The notes under the pieces are model-generated. The model did no database searches. It saw only the letters and a list, made by a program, of their open reading frames with translations, and was not told where the DNA came from. A DNA stretch of 59,042 bases from Candidatus Beckwithbacteria bacterium CG10_big_fil_rev_8_21_14_0_10_34_10 (GTDB lineage Bacteria; Patescibacteriota; Microgenomatia; UBA1400). The position numbers and the translations under genes were made by a program. Positions 23,511-31,676 of the stretch are shown one piece after another (position 1 is the stretch's first letter; every line of letters begins with the position of its first letter). The DNA lies in assembly GCA_002773945.1 (NCBI GenBank), contig PEZT01000001.1:71565-130606 (forward strand), written 5' to 3'.

Positions 23511-23729
23511 ATGAGTGAAAATGAAAAACAGTTACCTGATGAAATATATGGAATACCCATAGAGACTTGGTATAGTCTTTCTGAAAAGCAAAGAACGGGG
23601 ATAGTTACAATTGCAGTTTTAGGAAATCCTTTATTACTTTTAGAAAATGGGTTGCTAGAAATTCTTGCGAAAGGCAATTTCACTAAGCCTGAATTTACTA
23701 TGTACACCAATATACCCGAAGAACAATAA
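23511..23729 (+). CDS. Hypothetical protein, 72 residues
   Basis: ATG 23511 lies exactly 7 nt after TAAAAT (23498-23503), and TTTACT sits at about 23475-23480, so a leaderless transcript is likely. The protein has a short helical hydrophobic patch (about residues 30-50) between polar ends and no known motif. It converges on the pilus operon. Function unknown. Confidence 0.5.
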   Translation: MSENEKQLPDEIYGIPIETWYSLSEKQRTGIVTIAVLGNPLLLLENGLLEILAKGNFTKPEFTMYTNIPEEQ

Positions 23730-23824
23730 TCTTCTATTTAAATTTCCAAAGTACTAGAAAAATTATTTAAATTAGCATTTATCTTTATTTTTTAACAGGA
23801 ATTCTTCAGAAGAAAAATTTTATC

Positions 23825-24562
23825 TTAAGGAAGACTAAAAAAGTCTTGTTTACCCACCGGTGAAGAAGCAGTAATTTCTTCTACGGTCCGATAAAGACTA
23901 ATTTCATCCAAGATTTCTCTTTCTTGAGCACTTAAAAGGGGGACTGGTTGAGTTATTGGACCTAAAGTAGCAGGCGGGGATTGATAATAAACAGTCACCG
24001 TTAGGCTGGTGTTTAAGTTTGCTCCTAAACTAAGACTCAAACTTTCAATTTTCATTAAAGGCCCTGTCTGCTCCAGCTTTTTAATAAAAGAGTTAATCGC
24101 TTCTGACTTACCAATTATTTCAAACTGAATTTCAAACTGACTAAGGGCTTTTCCCTTTTCTTCTTCTTCTGTTTCCACTCTTTTTACTTCTACCTGGCCC
24201 TTGTTATCTATTTGACCAGGATTAAGTTCAATTCCGCCAAACCTCACCCCTTCCTGCCGGGAAAGACTAAGTAAAGAGGCTAGAAGATTTAAAACTGGCT
24301 TTTCTGAGGGAAAGACTTTCTCCAACTGAAGAACTCTATCACTGACTTCAGTCTCATCTAAACTTTTTAACGTCTGGCTTTTCTTTTCTAATTGGCTTAA
24401 TTCATTCCGAGCTTCTTTATTCATCTTGAATAGTTTTTTAACACTCATAAAAGAGGTTCTGAAAACTGTCATAGTTAAAACAATTACAGTTAGAACCGCA
24501 AATGTAGGAGCGAGGTTTTTTCTTAATTTGTCAGGGTTTTTAATTTCTTCCAATAACTTCAT
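23825..24562 (-). CDS. pilO: Type IV pilus assembly protein PilO-like
   Basis: 245 residues with one membrane segment (about 18-38), a coiled coil (about 45-85) and a ferredoxin-like globular domain. It is the last gene of the leftward pilus operon and overlaps pilN by 4 nt. PilM, PilN and PilO form the inner-membrane alignment complex; PilP and the secretin PilQ are absent here, fitting a monoderm envelope. Assigned by position and topology more than by sequence. Confidence 0.72.
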   Translation of the reverse strand: MKLLEEIKNPDKLRKNLAPTFAVLTVIVLTMTVFRTSFMSVKKLFKMNKEARNELSQLEKKSQTLKSLDETEVSDRVLQLEKVFPSEKPVLNLLASLLSLSRQEGVRFGGIELNPGQIDNKGQVEVKRVETEEEEKGKALSQFEIQFEIIGKSEAINSFIKKLEQTGPLMKIESLSLSLGANLNTSLTVTVYYQSPPATLGPITQPVPLLSAQEREILDEISLYRTVEEITASSPVGKQDFFSLP

Positions 24563-25116
24563 TGTTTTTCACCTAAATAAAAAAGAATAGTAGCAGAAAA
24601 ACTATAACCATCTCCAAAACCATAGTTAATATTATTAATATTTGATTCTTTAATTGCCAAAGGTAAATCTTCAACCTCATCGCTTAAAACAGCTAAAAAA
24701 TGCTTTAAGGTATAAAAACTCTGGCAGTGGCCGGAAAAACTAATCCGGCCTTGTTCATCAATATTAAAGTTACTAACCGAAATACCTTCTGGTAAAAGAG
24801 AAATAAAAGTTTCCACAATTTCCTGATTTTGTCTTTTAGAACTTAATATTTGAGCCAAAGATTGAGTTTTGTGGCTTAAATATACTTGTTTGGTTTCAAT
24901 TGATTTTAATTCTTCTATCGCTGCTTTTTCTTTAATAATCTTTTCTCCCAGAACTTTACTCTGTCTTTTCATTAATAAATTGTAGGAAAAAAGAGATAGA
25001 ACTAGTAAGCCATAAATTCCCAAGGCACCAAAAGACCAAATTCTAATAATTAAGAGTCGCTTTTCTTTTTTAGCTAAAGCGTCTAAGCGGTCTTTTAAAA
25101 AGTTTATTTCCTTCAT
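24559..25116 (-). CDS. pilN: Type IV pilus assembly protein PilN-like
   Basis: 185 residues: a short cytoplasmic start (Ile-Asn-Phe-Leu, the usual PilN motif that binds PilM), one membrane segment (about 27-48), a coiled coil, then a small alpha/beta domain. It overlaps pilM by 4 nt upstream and pilO by 4 nt downstream. Confidence 0.8.
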   Translation of the reverse strand: MKEINFLKDRLDALAKKEKRLLIIRIWSFGALGIYGLLVLSLFSYNLLMKRQSKVLGEKIIKEKAAIEELKSIETKQVYLSHKTQSLAQILSSKRQNQEIVETFISLLPEGISVSNFNIDEQGRISFSGHCQSFYTLKHFLAVLSDEVEDLPLAIKESNINNINYGFGDGYSFSATILFYLGEKQ

Positions 25117-26135
25117 TCTTCTGCTTCTCTTAATGAAAGACCAACAGCAGTGGCAAATTTAGGGTGGTGAGTGATCTTTTTTAAAGCGCCATCTTCAATA
25201 TAGCCTTTAAAAGGGTTAAAAGTCACTATTTCTAAACCTAAACTTCGGGCTAAATATTGGTCTAATCCGGGCATTAGAGCCCCGCCGCCCGAAAGAATAA
25301 GAGTATTAATTTCTACTCCCTTTTCTCGTTGGAGGAAAAAGTTAAGGCCTTTTTTTATTTCTGACAAAATAACCCCGAAAATCGGAATAATAGTTTTAGC
25401 TACTTTACCTTCTAGGACAGTTGGCAGTAAACCATAGTTAATTTTATATTGTTCTGCCTGAAGAACTTCCATATTTAACTCTTGGGCCACCGCTCTGGTT
25501 AAAGCTTCTCCGGCAGTATTTAAACTCCGGGTTAATTTTAATTTTTGATTAACTAAAATAAAAATGTTGGTACTCATGTGCCCCAAATCTAAAACAATTG
25601 AATTAGCTTCAAATAAACTATTAATTGATCTTGTTAAACTAAGAATTTCTGTTTCTAAAGCCACTGGGGTGATTTCCGCTAATTCAGCCACCTCTGCTAT
25701 CTTGTCAATGGCGTGTTTTTGGGCGGCCACCAGTAAGACTTCCATTCTTTTTCCTTGAGCCCCTTGAATTGATTCAGATAAAACTATATATTCTAATTTA
25801 ACTTCATCTAAAGGAACAGGGATATACTGTTCGGCTTCAAAACTTATGGCTGAAGCCAATTCAGTCTCAGATAAATAGGGGAGATTAATCACTTGAGAGT
25901 AAATCATTGATTCTGATAAGGAAAGATTAACCTTTTTAACATTAATCCCCGTATCTTTAAGGAGTTTTTTAATGGCTGAAGCTAAAGCCCTTTTATCTAC
26001 TTCTGACTGAGAATTTAAACTAACTGGAGTTTTAATTTCACCCAGAGCAATCAGCTTGTTTTGAGCCCCTCTTTTCTCTGATTGAACCGCTTTAATAGTA
26101 TCTGAACCTATATCTAGGCCAAAATGGACAGGCAT
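25113..26135 (-). CDS. pilM: Type IV pilus assembly ATPase-fold protein PilM
   Basis: 340 residues with an actin/FtsA-like fold. The phosphate-1 loop Phe-Gly-Leu-Asp-Ile-Gly-Ser-Asp-Thr-Ile-Lys is at 5-15, a second loop is Val-Leu-Asp-Leu-Gly-His-Met-Ser-Thr and the adenosine motif is Leu-Ser-Gly-Gly-Gly-Ala. It is cytoplasmic and couples PilN to the pilus motor. Confidence 0.92.
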   Translation of the reverse strand: MPVHFGLDIGSDTIKAVQSEKRGAQNKLIALGEIKTPVSLNSQSEVDKRALASAIKKLLKDTGINVKKVNLSLSESMIYSQVINLPYLSETELASAISFEAEQYIPVPLDEVKLEYIVLSESIQGAQGKRMEVLLVAAQKHAIDKIAEVAELAEITPVALETEILSLTRSINSLFEANSIVLDLGHMSTNIFILVNQKLKLTRSLNTAGEALTRAVAQELNMEVLQAEQYKINYGLLPTVLEGKVAKTIIPIFGVILSEIKKGLNFFLQREKGVEINTLILSGGGALMPGLDQYLARSLGLEIVTFNPFKGYIEDGALKKITHHPKFATAVGLSLREAEE

Positions 26136-26138
26136 TAA

Positions 26139-26864
26139 TTATTCAATCCCTCCTTTAGAAAACAAAACATAGTCAAAAACCGGAGGCAAAGCTTCTATAC
26201 TCTTAGTAACCTGAATAGCACTGCTTTTCCCTTTTTCTTGACCAATAGTAGCTCGAGATTCTATTTCATATTGTTGAACAGCTAGATCTATACCACCAGA
26301 ACCAATAATAGTTACATCAGTAGGACTACACAAAGCTCTTATTCTCAAGAGGATATTATTAGGCGCAACTCCAATAGAATAGCTATTGCTTGGTACGTCA
26401 GTAAAATTTTCAGCACAAGTAGCTACACTGGGAGACCTTATTGCCCAGCGCTGAGTGGAGATTGCTCCAGCATTATCAATATAAAGAATTAACTCTAAAG
26501 CGGCATTTGTTGACCAGCTAATATCAAGAGTTCCAATTCCAGACAAACCACTAAGGTTAATATTAATAAATTCATTTTGGTCAATCATTTTATTGGTTAT
26601 TTCATTCAGGCCTACTACTTCTACAGTCACCCCTTCCAGATCAGGCAGGCTATCTGCTGGAATCCAAGTTCCTAAATCTGATTGTCTTAAAGCTTCTTCA
26701 ATCCCTGCTTCAGCTGCAGAAAAAGCCCTTTTAGCCTCTTCTTCATCTTTAGAAACAGAAACATCAGTCACTGAATGGGAAATAAGATAAAGCCCAATAG
26801 TTAAAACCACCACCATTATTAAAAGAACAATTAAAGCAATCTGGCCTGATTTACCATTTTTCAT
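26139..26864 (-). CDS. PilX-like minor pilin/assembly protein
   Basis: 241 residues from ATG 26864 (a TTG at 26909 would add 15). The N-terminus Gly-Lys-Ser-Gly-Gln-Ile-Ala-Leu-Ile is followed by one hydrophobic segment and Ala-Glu-Ala-Gly-Ile-Glu-Glu-Ala, the hallmark of PilX-type proteins. The rest is a beta-rich extracellular domain. It is probably a minor pilin that helps initiate the fibre. Confidence 0.7.
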   Translation of the reverse strand: MKNGKSGQIALIVLLIMVVVLTIGLYLISHSVTDVSVSKDEEEAKRAFSAAEAGIEEALRQSDLGTWIPADSLPDLEGVTVEVVGLNEITNKMIDQNEFININLSGLSGIGTLDISWSTNAALELILYIDNAGAISTQRWAIRSPSVATCAENFTDVPSNSYSIGVAPNNILLRIRALCSPTDVTIIGSGGIDLAVQQYEIESRATIGQEKGKSSAIQVTKSIEALPPVFDYVLFSKGGIE

Positions 26865-26918
26865 CTTAAATTTAATTATTACATTTAAAAGAGAATAATT
26901 GCAAGTCAAATAGAAAAA

Positions 26919-27452
26919 TTAATAGTTTCTTAAGGAAACACTGGTACTGAAGTTTAATTCTGATGATCCAGTTTTATCATTGACTGGATCACCGACGCCC
27001 AGGGTAAACTTAATTGTAACTATTTCTGGTTCTAAATCCTGACAAGAAAAAAAGCAGTCAGAAACTAATAATCTGTCGTCAGAAATAACTTGAGGAGTAG
27101 ACAAAACATCATGAATTAATTGCCCATTAGCACAGGCAAAAGTTTCTAAAGAGGCATCGCTGTTAACAATCGTAATACTGCTGTTATCAGTAAAAGGACA
27201 ACCTGAAATAGAAGCCGCTAACCTGCCTTTCTGGGAAATTAAATTAATTATTTGATCTCCGTTTTGTTTAACTAATAGAAGGGCTTTAGTTTTTCGATTA
27301 CTTCTAACAATGGAGATAAAAAGGCCGGTACTAGAAACAGTCACTAAAATAATGATTGAAACTACCACTAAAACTTCTATTAAAGTAAAGGCTGTTTTTG
27401 TTTTAATAAACTTTTTAATTGAGTTTTGTATTTTCATTTCTATTTTGACCAT
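26919..27452 (-). CDS. PilW/PilJ-like minor pilin
   Basis: 177 residues with a type IV prepilin N-terminus: a basic leader ending Lys-Thr-Ala, then Phe-Thr-Leu-Ile-Glu-Val-Leu-Val. Ala replaces Gly at the cleavage position (-1). The globular part has four Cys. The start overlaps the preceding gene by 13 nt. Confidence 0.7.
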   Translation of the reverse strand: MVKIEMKIQNSIKKFIKTKTAFTLIEVLVVVSIIILVTVSSTGLFISIVRSNRKTKALLLVKQNGDQIINLISQKGRLAASISGCPFTDNSSITIVNSDASLETFACANGQLIHDVLSTPQVISDDRLLVSDCFFSCQDLEPEIVTIKFTLGVGDPVNDKTGSSELNFSTSVSLRNY

Positions 27453-27952
27453 TTAGTCAAATATGTTGTTACTTCAGCCTGACGGCAGTATTCTCCTGGA
27501 TCACAATTATCATCAGTCCAGTAAACAGTGGCAGTAATTTTAGCTCTGTCTTCTATAGTAGGATCAGGATCAACTTCAAAATTAACGCATCTAAGAAACC
27601 GGCTATAAATATTACCAAGGCTATCAGTATTATCAATATTAGAAGTGACAGGCGGACTAGTTGGGTCTTTACATGGTGCCGGATCACTCCAGGTGTTGTC
27701 TTTTGCCAATCCCCAGTTATTACCAATAAAATCAGTTTCAAATTCCTCCCAAGTTCGACTATCTCTTTCTTTTCTGGCAAATTCTATCCCTTCTTGAGCA
27801 TACTGAGATCCTAAAATTAAATTTTGAGAAAGCCTCACATTTCTAATGGCCATAACTGCTCCGCTGGCTAGAGTAATTAAAACTACTAAAACCACTGTTA
27901 AGGCAAACAAAGCCTCAATCATCATTTGACCAGATTTATTTGATTTAATCAT
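27440..27952 (-). CDS. PilV-like minor pilin
   Basis: 170 residues. The leader Ser-Gly-Gln-Met-Met-Ile-Glu-Ala-Leu-Phe-Ala-Leu resembles class III/PilV-type signals where Glu is kept at position 5-6. Then comes Tyr-Ala-Gln-Glu-Gly-Ile-Glu-Phe-Ala-Arg, typical of PilV. The domain ends in a Cys-rich strand pair. Confidence 0.68.
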   Translation of the reverse strand: MIKSNKSGQMMIEALFALTVVLVVLITLASGAVMAIRNVRLSQNLILGSQYAQEGIEFARKERDSRTWEEFETDFIGNNWGLAKDNTWSDPAPCKDPTSPPVTSNIDNTDSLGNIYSRFLRCVNFEVDPDPTIEDRAKITATVYWTDDNCDPGEYCRQAEVTTYLTKWSK

Positions 27953-27969
27953 TTTAATTGGTGTTTATT

Positions 27970-28524
27970 TTATGATCTTTTAATTAAACCACTACTCCTA
28001 ATTTGTAAAGATGAGCTATCAGCTGGATTAGAGCCATTAATAGTAATAGTCGCCGCAGTAACTGTCCCACCTAGAGTTTGAAACTCAACTGGGTCAGGGA
28101 TACTAACAATTGTTACTGAAGCAGGAATTTCACTGCTAAATGATTTTATATTATCTGTCTGATCAATTCCACCACAACGCCAATAAATTGTCCGATTATT
28201 TATATTCACAATCCAAGCGTCTAAACCATTAACTTCCGGACTATCATCAGCTGTATCACAAAGAAGATCAGTGCCCCCACACAAAGAATCAGTACAATCC
28301 TTAACATTGTTATTGGCATTAGCTGACGCCTGATGGAGATAGTTTGTAAGTACCTCAACTACTTTTTCCACCTCTCTTTTTTCATTAAAACGTTTGTAAT
28401 AATTTGTTCCAATAGTAAAAACAACTGCCATTAAGCTAATCACTACTAAAATTTCTACTAAAGAAAAGCCGGCTGAACCTATTAAAAATAAAGGTATTCT
28501 TTTTCTAAAGAAGGTAACTTTCAT
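27970..28524 (-). CDS. FimT/GspH-like pseudopilin
   Basis: 184 residues; leader ends Gly-Ser-Ala-Gly, then Phe-Ser-Leu-Val-Glu-Ile-Leu-Val. The region after the helix contains a short Cys-rich loop (Cys-Thr-Asp-Ser-Leu-Cys, Cys-Asp). The size and beta-rich C-terminus fit GspH/FimT minor pseudopilins. It overlaps the next upstream pilin gene by 4 nt. Confidence 0.7.
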   Translation of the reverse strand: MKVTFFRKRIPLFLIGSAGFSLVEILVVISLMAVVFTIGTNYYKRFNEKREVEKVVEVLTNYLHQASANANNNVKDCTDSLCGGTDLLCDTADDSPEVNGLDAWIVNINNRTIYWRCGGIDQTDNIKSFSSEIPASVTIVSIPDPVEFQTLGGTVTAATITINGSNPADSSSLQIRSSGLIKRS

Positions 28525-28964
28525 GGGCTTGAAATTTCATAATTACAGCTTGCTCCTGCGACAGTATCACAATTTCCAGGCGAACAATCACATTCATTTA
28601 CAGTAGCACTTGATTCTACATGGGCACAAATACAATAAGAATAAACATTAGTACTAGTATACTCATAGTTATATTCGCTTGGCTTTGGATCAGCTGGCGT
28701 TGTTTTAAGGTAGTTAGCAGTAATTAAGTTATTAATCATAGCAGCATAAGTAACCCCGCTAGGATAGCTCCCAACATCAACTCGGTACATTTCTAAAGCC
28801 GATCTAACTGTTTCTAAGTCAGCTTTTCTTTTACCGTCTCTAGACTTTTTTTGAGCTGAAGCATAAGAATTAACGGCAATAGCGGTTAAAATAGCAATAA
28901 TTGTAGTCGCCACTAAAACCTCTATTAAGGTAAAAGCCTTTTTTGTCTTATTTAGTGTTTTCAT
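28521..28964 (-). CDS. Type IV pilin-like protein (short, GspG-like helix)
   Basis: 147 residues: Lys-Lys-Ala then Phe-Thr-Leu-Ile-Glu-Val-Leu-Val, and the helix end reads Lys-Lys-Ser-Arg-Asp-Gly-Lys-Arg-Lys-Ala-Asp-Leu-Glu with Ala-Leu-Glu-Met-Tyr and Gly-Ser-Tyr-Pro. This signature is shared by the next three pilins upstream. The C-terminus is rich in Cys (seven). Confidence 0.78.
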   Translation of the reverse strand: MKTLNKTKKAFTLIEVLVATTIIAILTAIAVNSYASAQKKSRDGKRKADLETVRSALEMYRVDVGSYPSGVTYAAMINNLITANYLKTTPADPKPSEYNYEYTSTNVYSYCICAHVESSATVNECDCSPGNCDTVAGASCNYEISSP

Positions 28965-28965
28965 T

Positions 28966-29376
28966 TTATTCCTGTAATTGCATCACACAAATATCATCAA
29001 TATCTCCATCAGCATCACTAGCCCCCCTACCATCTTGCGCGAGATCAGCACAAATTGTGTAAGCTGAAGAACTATATGTGGTAGCATTATATACACTTCC
29101 ATCTTTTGGATCAGTTGGAACAATACCACCGGAAATATAAGTAGCAAATTCTCCATCACCATAAGTTAATGAAGGATATGCTGTATTATCAGCATAATAT
29201 TGTTCTAAGGCATTTTGAATAGCTTTTAAATCACCTCTTCTTCGAGAATCTCTGGCTTTTTTTTGAGCACTAGAATAAGCAACAGTCCCCACCGCAATTA
29301 GAATTCCAATAATAGAAATTGTCACTAGAAGTTCTATAAGAGTAAAGGCTATTTTTTTCTTTTTCTTTTGAACCAC
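28966..29376 (-). CDS. Type IV pilin-like protein
   Basis: 136 residues; Lys-Ile-Ala then Phe-Thr-Leu-Ile-Glu-Leu-Leu-Val, Lys-Lys-Ala-Arg-Asp-Ser-Arg-Arg-Arg-Gly-Asp-Leu and Ala-Leu-Glu-Gln-Tyr-Tyr. It is a paralogue of the neighbouring genes. An AGGAGGT-like ribosome-binding site precedes the start on the minus strand (about 29384-29390). Confidence 0.78.
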   Translation of the reverse strand: MVQKKKKKIAFTLIELLVTISIIGILIAVGTVAYSSAQKKARDSRRRGDLKAIQNALEQYYADNTAYPSLTYGDGEFATYISGGIVPTDPKDGSVYNATTYSSSAYTICADLAQDGRGASDADGDIDDICVMQLQE

Positions 29377-29425
29377 TTTATACCTCCTGATTTAATTCTT
29401 TTTGAATTGATTATTAACTAATTAT

Positions 29426-29926
29426 TTATTCTGCGGTAACTTTATAACAATTAGTAACGCTACAAGTTAAAGTCCCAGCAGGGCAGGGAATTGCTTCAGT
29501 ATCTGAATCATTTTCCAAACAAGCATAAAGATTAAATCCTTCTCCAATTCCATTAGTATCATCACTCTCATAAAAATAAACCCAGCTTGGGTCCACTCCG
29601 GAAAAAGGGTCTTCTGGCAATTGAGTCATATAAGTGGTAGCTCTGTCTATAAGAGGACCTCCCCAGGTACAACTTCCTCCCACCCAACCTGAACAATCTA
29701 AGTTCCCAACTCCATCATCAGCTGGATATTGTTGATTATCATTATAGTAAATTCTTAGGGCGTTTTTAACTTGGATTAGCTGAGTTTTTCTTTTTGTATC
29801 TCTACCCCTAGACCTAACATCTTGAAAATTAGCTAAAAGCATAGCAGTTAAAACACCCATAATAAAAATGGCCACTAAAAGTTCTAAAAGGGTGAAACCT
29901 TGTTTATTTGTTTGTTCTAATTTCAT
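29426..29926 (-). CDS. Type IV pilin-like protein
   Basis: 166 residues; Asn-Lys-Gln-Gly then Phe-Thr-Leu-Leu-Glu-Leu-Leu-Val, with Arg-Gly-Arg-Asp-Thr-Lys-Arg-Lys-Thr-Gln-Leu and Leu-Arg-Ile-Tyr-Tyr-Asn-Asp-Asn-Gln-Gln-Tyr-Pro. Six Cys lie in the globular part. Paralogue of its neighbours. Confidence 0.78.
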   Translation of the reverse strand: MKLEQTNKQGFTLLELLVAIFIMGVLTAMLLANFQDVRSRGRDTKRKTQLIQVKNALRIYYNDNQQYPADDGVGNLDCSGWVGGSCTWGGPLIDRATTYMTQLPEDPFSGVDPSWVYFYESDDTNGIGEGFNLYACLENDSDTEAIPCPAGTLTCSVTNCYKVTAE

Positions 29927-29949
29927 ATTTCGTCTTTTTAATTAGTATT

Positions 29950-30750
29950 TTATATCTGGCAACGACAATAAGTCCATTTAGCGTGTTTTCCCGAACACCA
30001 ATAGTTCTGTAATGACATATTAGTGCCACAAGTCGCAGCTAAGTTATATTGACAACTACTATAATATGCTTGATGTTCTCCATTAGTTCCCTCATCAACA
30101 TTGTCTCCAACACTTAAACATGTGCCTCCGGCCGAAGAACAAACATTACTACATGTTTTATACGAGGCAGAATTAAGAATTACTTGAATTGTTGGTGAAG
30201 GACTAGGAGAAGGTGAAGGACTAGGAGAAGGTGAAGGACTAGGAGAAGGTGAAGGCAGAAGTAAATCCTGGTTTGAACTAGAAACAACATAATTACAGCC
30301 AGTTGTTCCACTACAGTTTGCTTCACCGCTAAAATCTCCAATAATCTGAGGATCATTTTCATTTTCTAGTAAAGCATAAAGTTTGTAACTTTGACCTGGA
30401 CCATCAGTGCTTAACTGAGTATAAACATAGGTTAAACCATCTTTAGAATCCTGGGGAACTTCCACCATATAGTTACCAAATGAACTTCCAAAAGAAAGGC
30501 TGGGAGGATAAGTACCATTATCATTATAATATTGTTCTAAAGCATTCTGGATTTGTCTTAAATCAGATTTTCTTAGGGCATCTCTAGCCTTGGCTCTAGT
30601 TTTAGTATAGCTGGTCATACTAATAACAGAAAGGATCCCTAGCACCCCAATTGCCACCAAAAGTTCAATTAAAGTAAAGCCAAATTTTGAGGCAGAAAAC
30701 GAAGTTTTAAAGACTAATCTTTTAAAAAGGGCAGTGGTTTTAAAATTCAT
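29950..30750 (-). CDS. Long pilin with Ser-Pro linker and Cys-rich C-terminal domain
   Basis: 266 residues, the longest pilin here. The prepilin N-terminus (Lys-Phe-Gly then Phe-Thr-Leu-Ile-Glu-Leu-Leu-Val) and the short pilin domain (to about residue 165) match the neighbours. A repetitive Ser-Pro linker (about 168-187) then carries an extra domain of about 75 residues with eight cysteines, probably four disulfides. This looks like a modular tip or adhesive pilin. The added domain is not recognised; a small lectin-like or carbohydrate-binding fold is only a guess. Confidence 0.75.
   Translation of the reverse strand: MNFKTTALFKRLVFKTSFSASKFGFTLIELLVAIGVLGILSVISMTSYTKTRAKARDALRKSDLRQIQNALEQYYNDNGTYPPSLSFGSSFGNYMVEVPQDSKDGLTYVYTQLSTDGPGQSYKLYALLENENDPQIIGDFSGEANCSGTTGCNYVVSSSNQDLLLPSPSPSPSPSPSPSPSPSPSPTIQVILNSASYKTCSNVCSSAGGTCLSVGDNVDEGTNGEHQAYYSSCQYNLAATCGTNMSLQNYWCSGKHAKWTYCRCQI
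30194..30255. repeat. 18-bp tandem repeat coding the Ser-Pro linker
   Basis: The unit GGTGAAGGACTAGGAGAA occurs three times in perfect register (30194-30211, 30212-30229, 30230-30247) followed by a partial copy. Each unit codes for three Ser-Pro pairs on the minus strand. Perfect repetition suggests recent slippage and a linker of variable length. Confidence 0.9.
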
Positions 30751-30761
30751 TGTCTTTATTT

Positions 30762-31625
30762 TTAAAAATAACTAAATCCTAAGTTTTTTATTATCCAATC
30801 TGCTAAAAAAAGAGCAGTTATTGTGCCAGCTATCATAAACGGCCCAAAAGCAATCTTGCTTTTTAGGCTTTTTTCCTTTGTAAGAACCAGTATGACACCC
30901 ACTATTGCCCCTGTCAAGAAAGCAAAAAGCAAAGCCATAATGATCTTTGGATAGCCTAAAATCAGGCCCATTAAAAAAGCCAATTTAATATCGCCTATAC
31001 CCATGCCTTTTCCTTTAGTAATTAAAACTAAACTTAAAAAAAATAAAGTTGCTCCTAAAGCTGAAGAAAAAAGAGAAATATCCAACATCCCAGTAAAGCG
31101 ATAGTCAGAAAAGATTTTTAAAAAACCCAAAATAATTCCTCCAAACACAGCTGAATCAGGAATAATTTGGTATTTAATATCAGCCATAAATATGGCTAAA
31201 AAACAAGCCCCTAAAAGAAGATAGATTCCCAGAGTTAAAAAACTGTAAAAACCTTCAAAACGGGAAAAAAAATTTAAATTGCTTTTTAAAAGAAAGTAAA
31301 TCCAAGTAAACTGAAGACCGGTTAAAAATTCAACTAGGGGATACTGGAAGGGAATTTTCTTATGACAAGACCGACATTTACCTTTTAAAGCTATGTATGA
31401 GAGAAGGGGAATATTATCATACCAACTAAGCTTCTTATGGCAGTGATCACAATATGATCTGCCTTGAGCCCAGGAAGGCAGATGCTGGTTTAAGTTTTTG
31501 AATCTATTTTTTTTAGACTTACTTTTTTTTGTCTTAGAAGCTTCTTCATGAGACTCCCGGTAAATCAAAACATTTAAAAAACTACCAATACAAAGACCTA
31601 AAATAAAAAGAATAAAATATATCAT
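30762..31625 (-). CDS. pilD: Prepilin peptidase / N-methyltransferase
   Basis: 287 residues, polytopic. The N-terminal domain carries Gly-Ser-Phe-Leu-Asn-Val-Leu-Ile-Tyr-Arg and two Cys pairs (Cys-Asp-His-Cys and Cys-Arg-Ser-Cys). The two catalytic aspartates are in Met-Ala-Asp-Ile-Lys-Tyr-Gln-Ile-Ile-Pro-Asp and Gly-Ile-Gly-Asp-Ile-Lys-Leu. It cleaves prepilin leaders inside the membrane and methylates the new N-terminus. It sits directly before the pilin array in transcription order. Confidence 0.93.
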   Translation of the reverse strand: MIYFILFILGLCIGSFLNVLIYRESHEEASKTKKSKSKKNRFKNLNQHLPSWAQGRSYCDHCHKKLSWYDNIPLLSYIALKGKCRSCHKKIPFQYPLVEFLTGLQFTWIYFLLKSNLNFFSRFEGFYSFLTLGIYLLLGACFLAIFMADIKYQIIPDSAVFGGIILGFLKIFSDYRFTGMLDISLFSSALGATLFFLSLVLITKGKGMGIGDIKLAFLMGLILGYPKIIMALLFAFLTGAIVGVILVLTKEKSLKSKIAFGPFMIAGTITALFLADWIIKNLGFSYF

Positions 31626-31676
31626 AGATTTAATTATAGTTATCTATCTTCCTAGTGACAACTTCCAATTTATAGT

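Noticed and set aside
30194..30255. Short regular repeats that might suggest a CRISPR array
   Set aside because: The units are contiguous, without spacers, and in frame as a Ser-Pro linker in a pilin.
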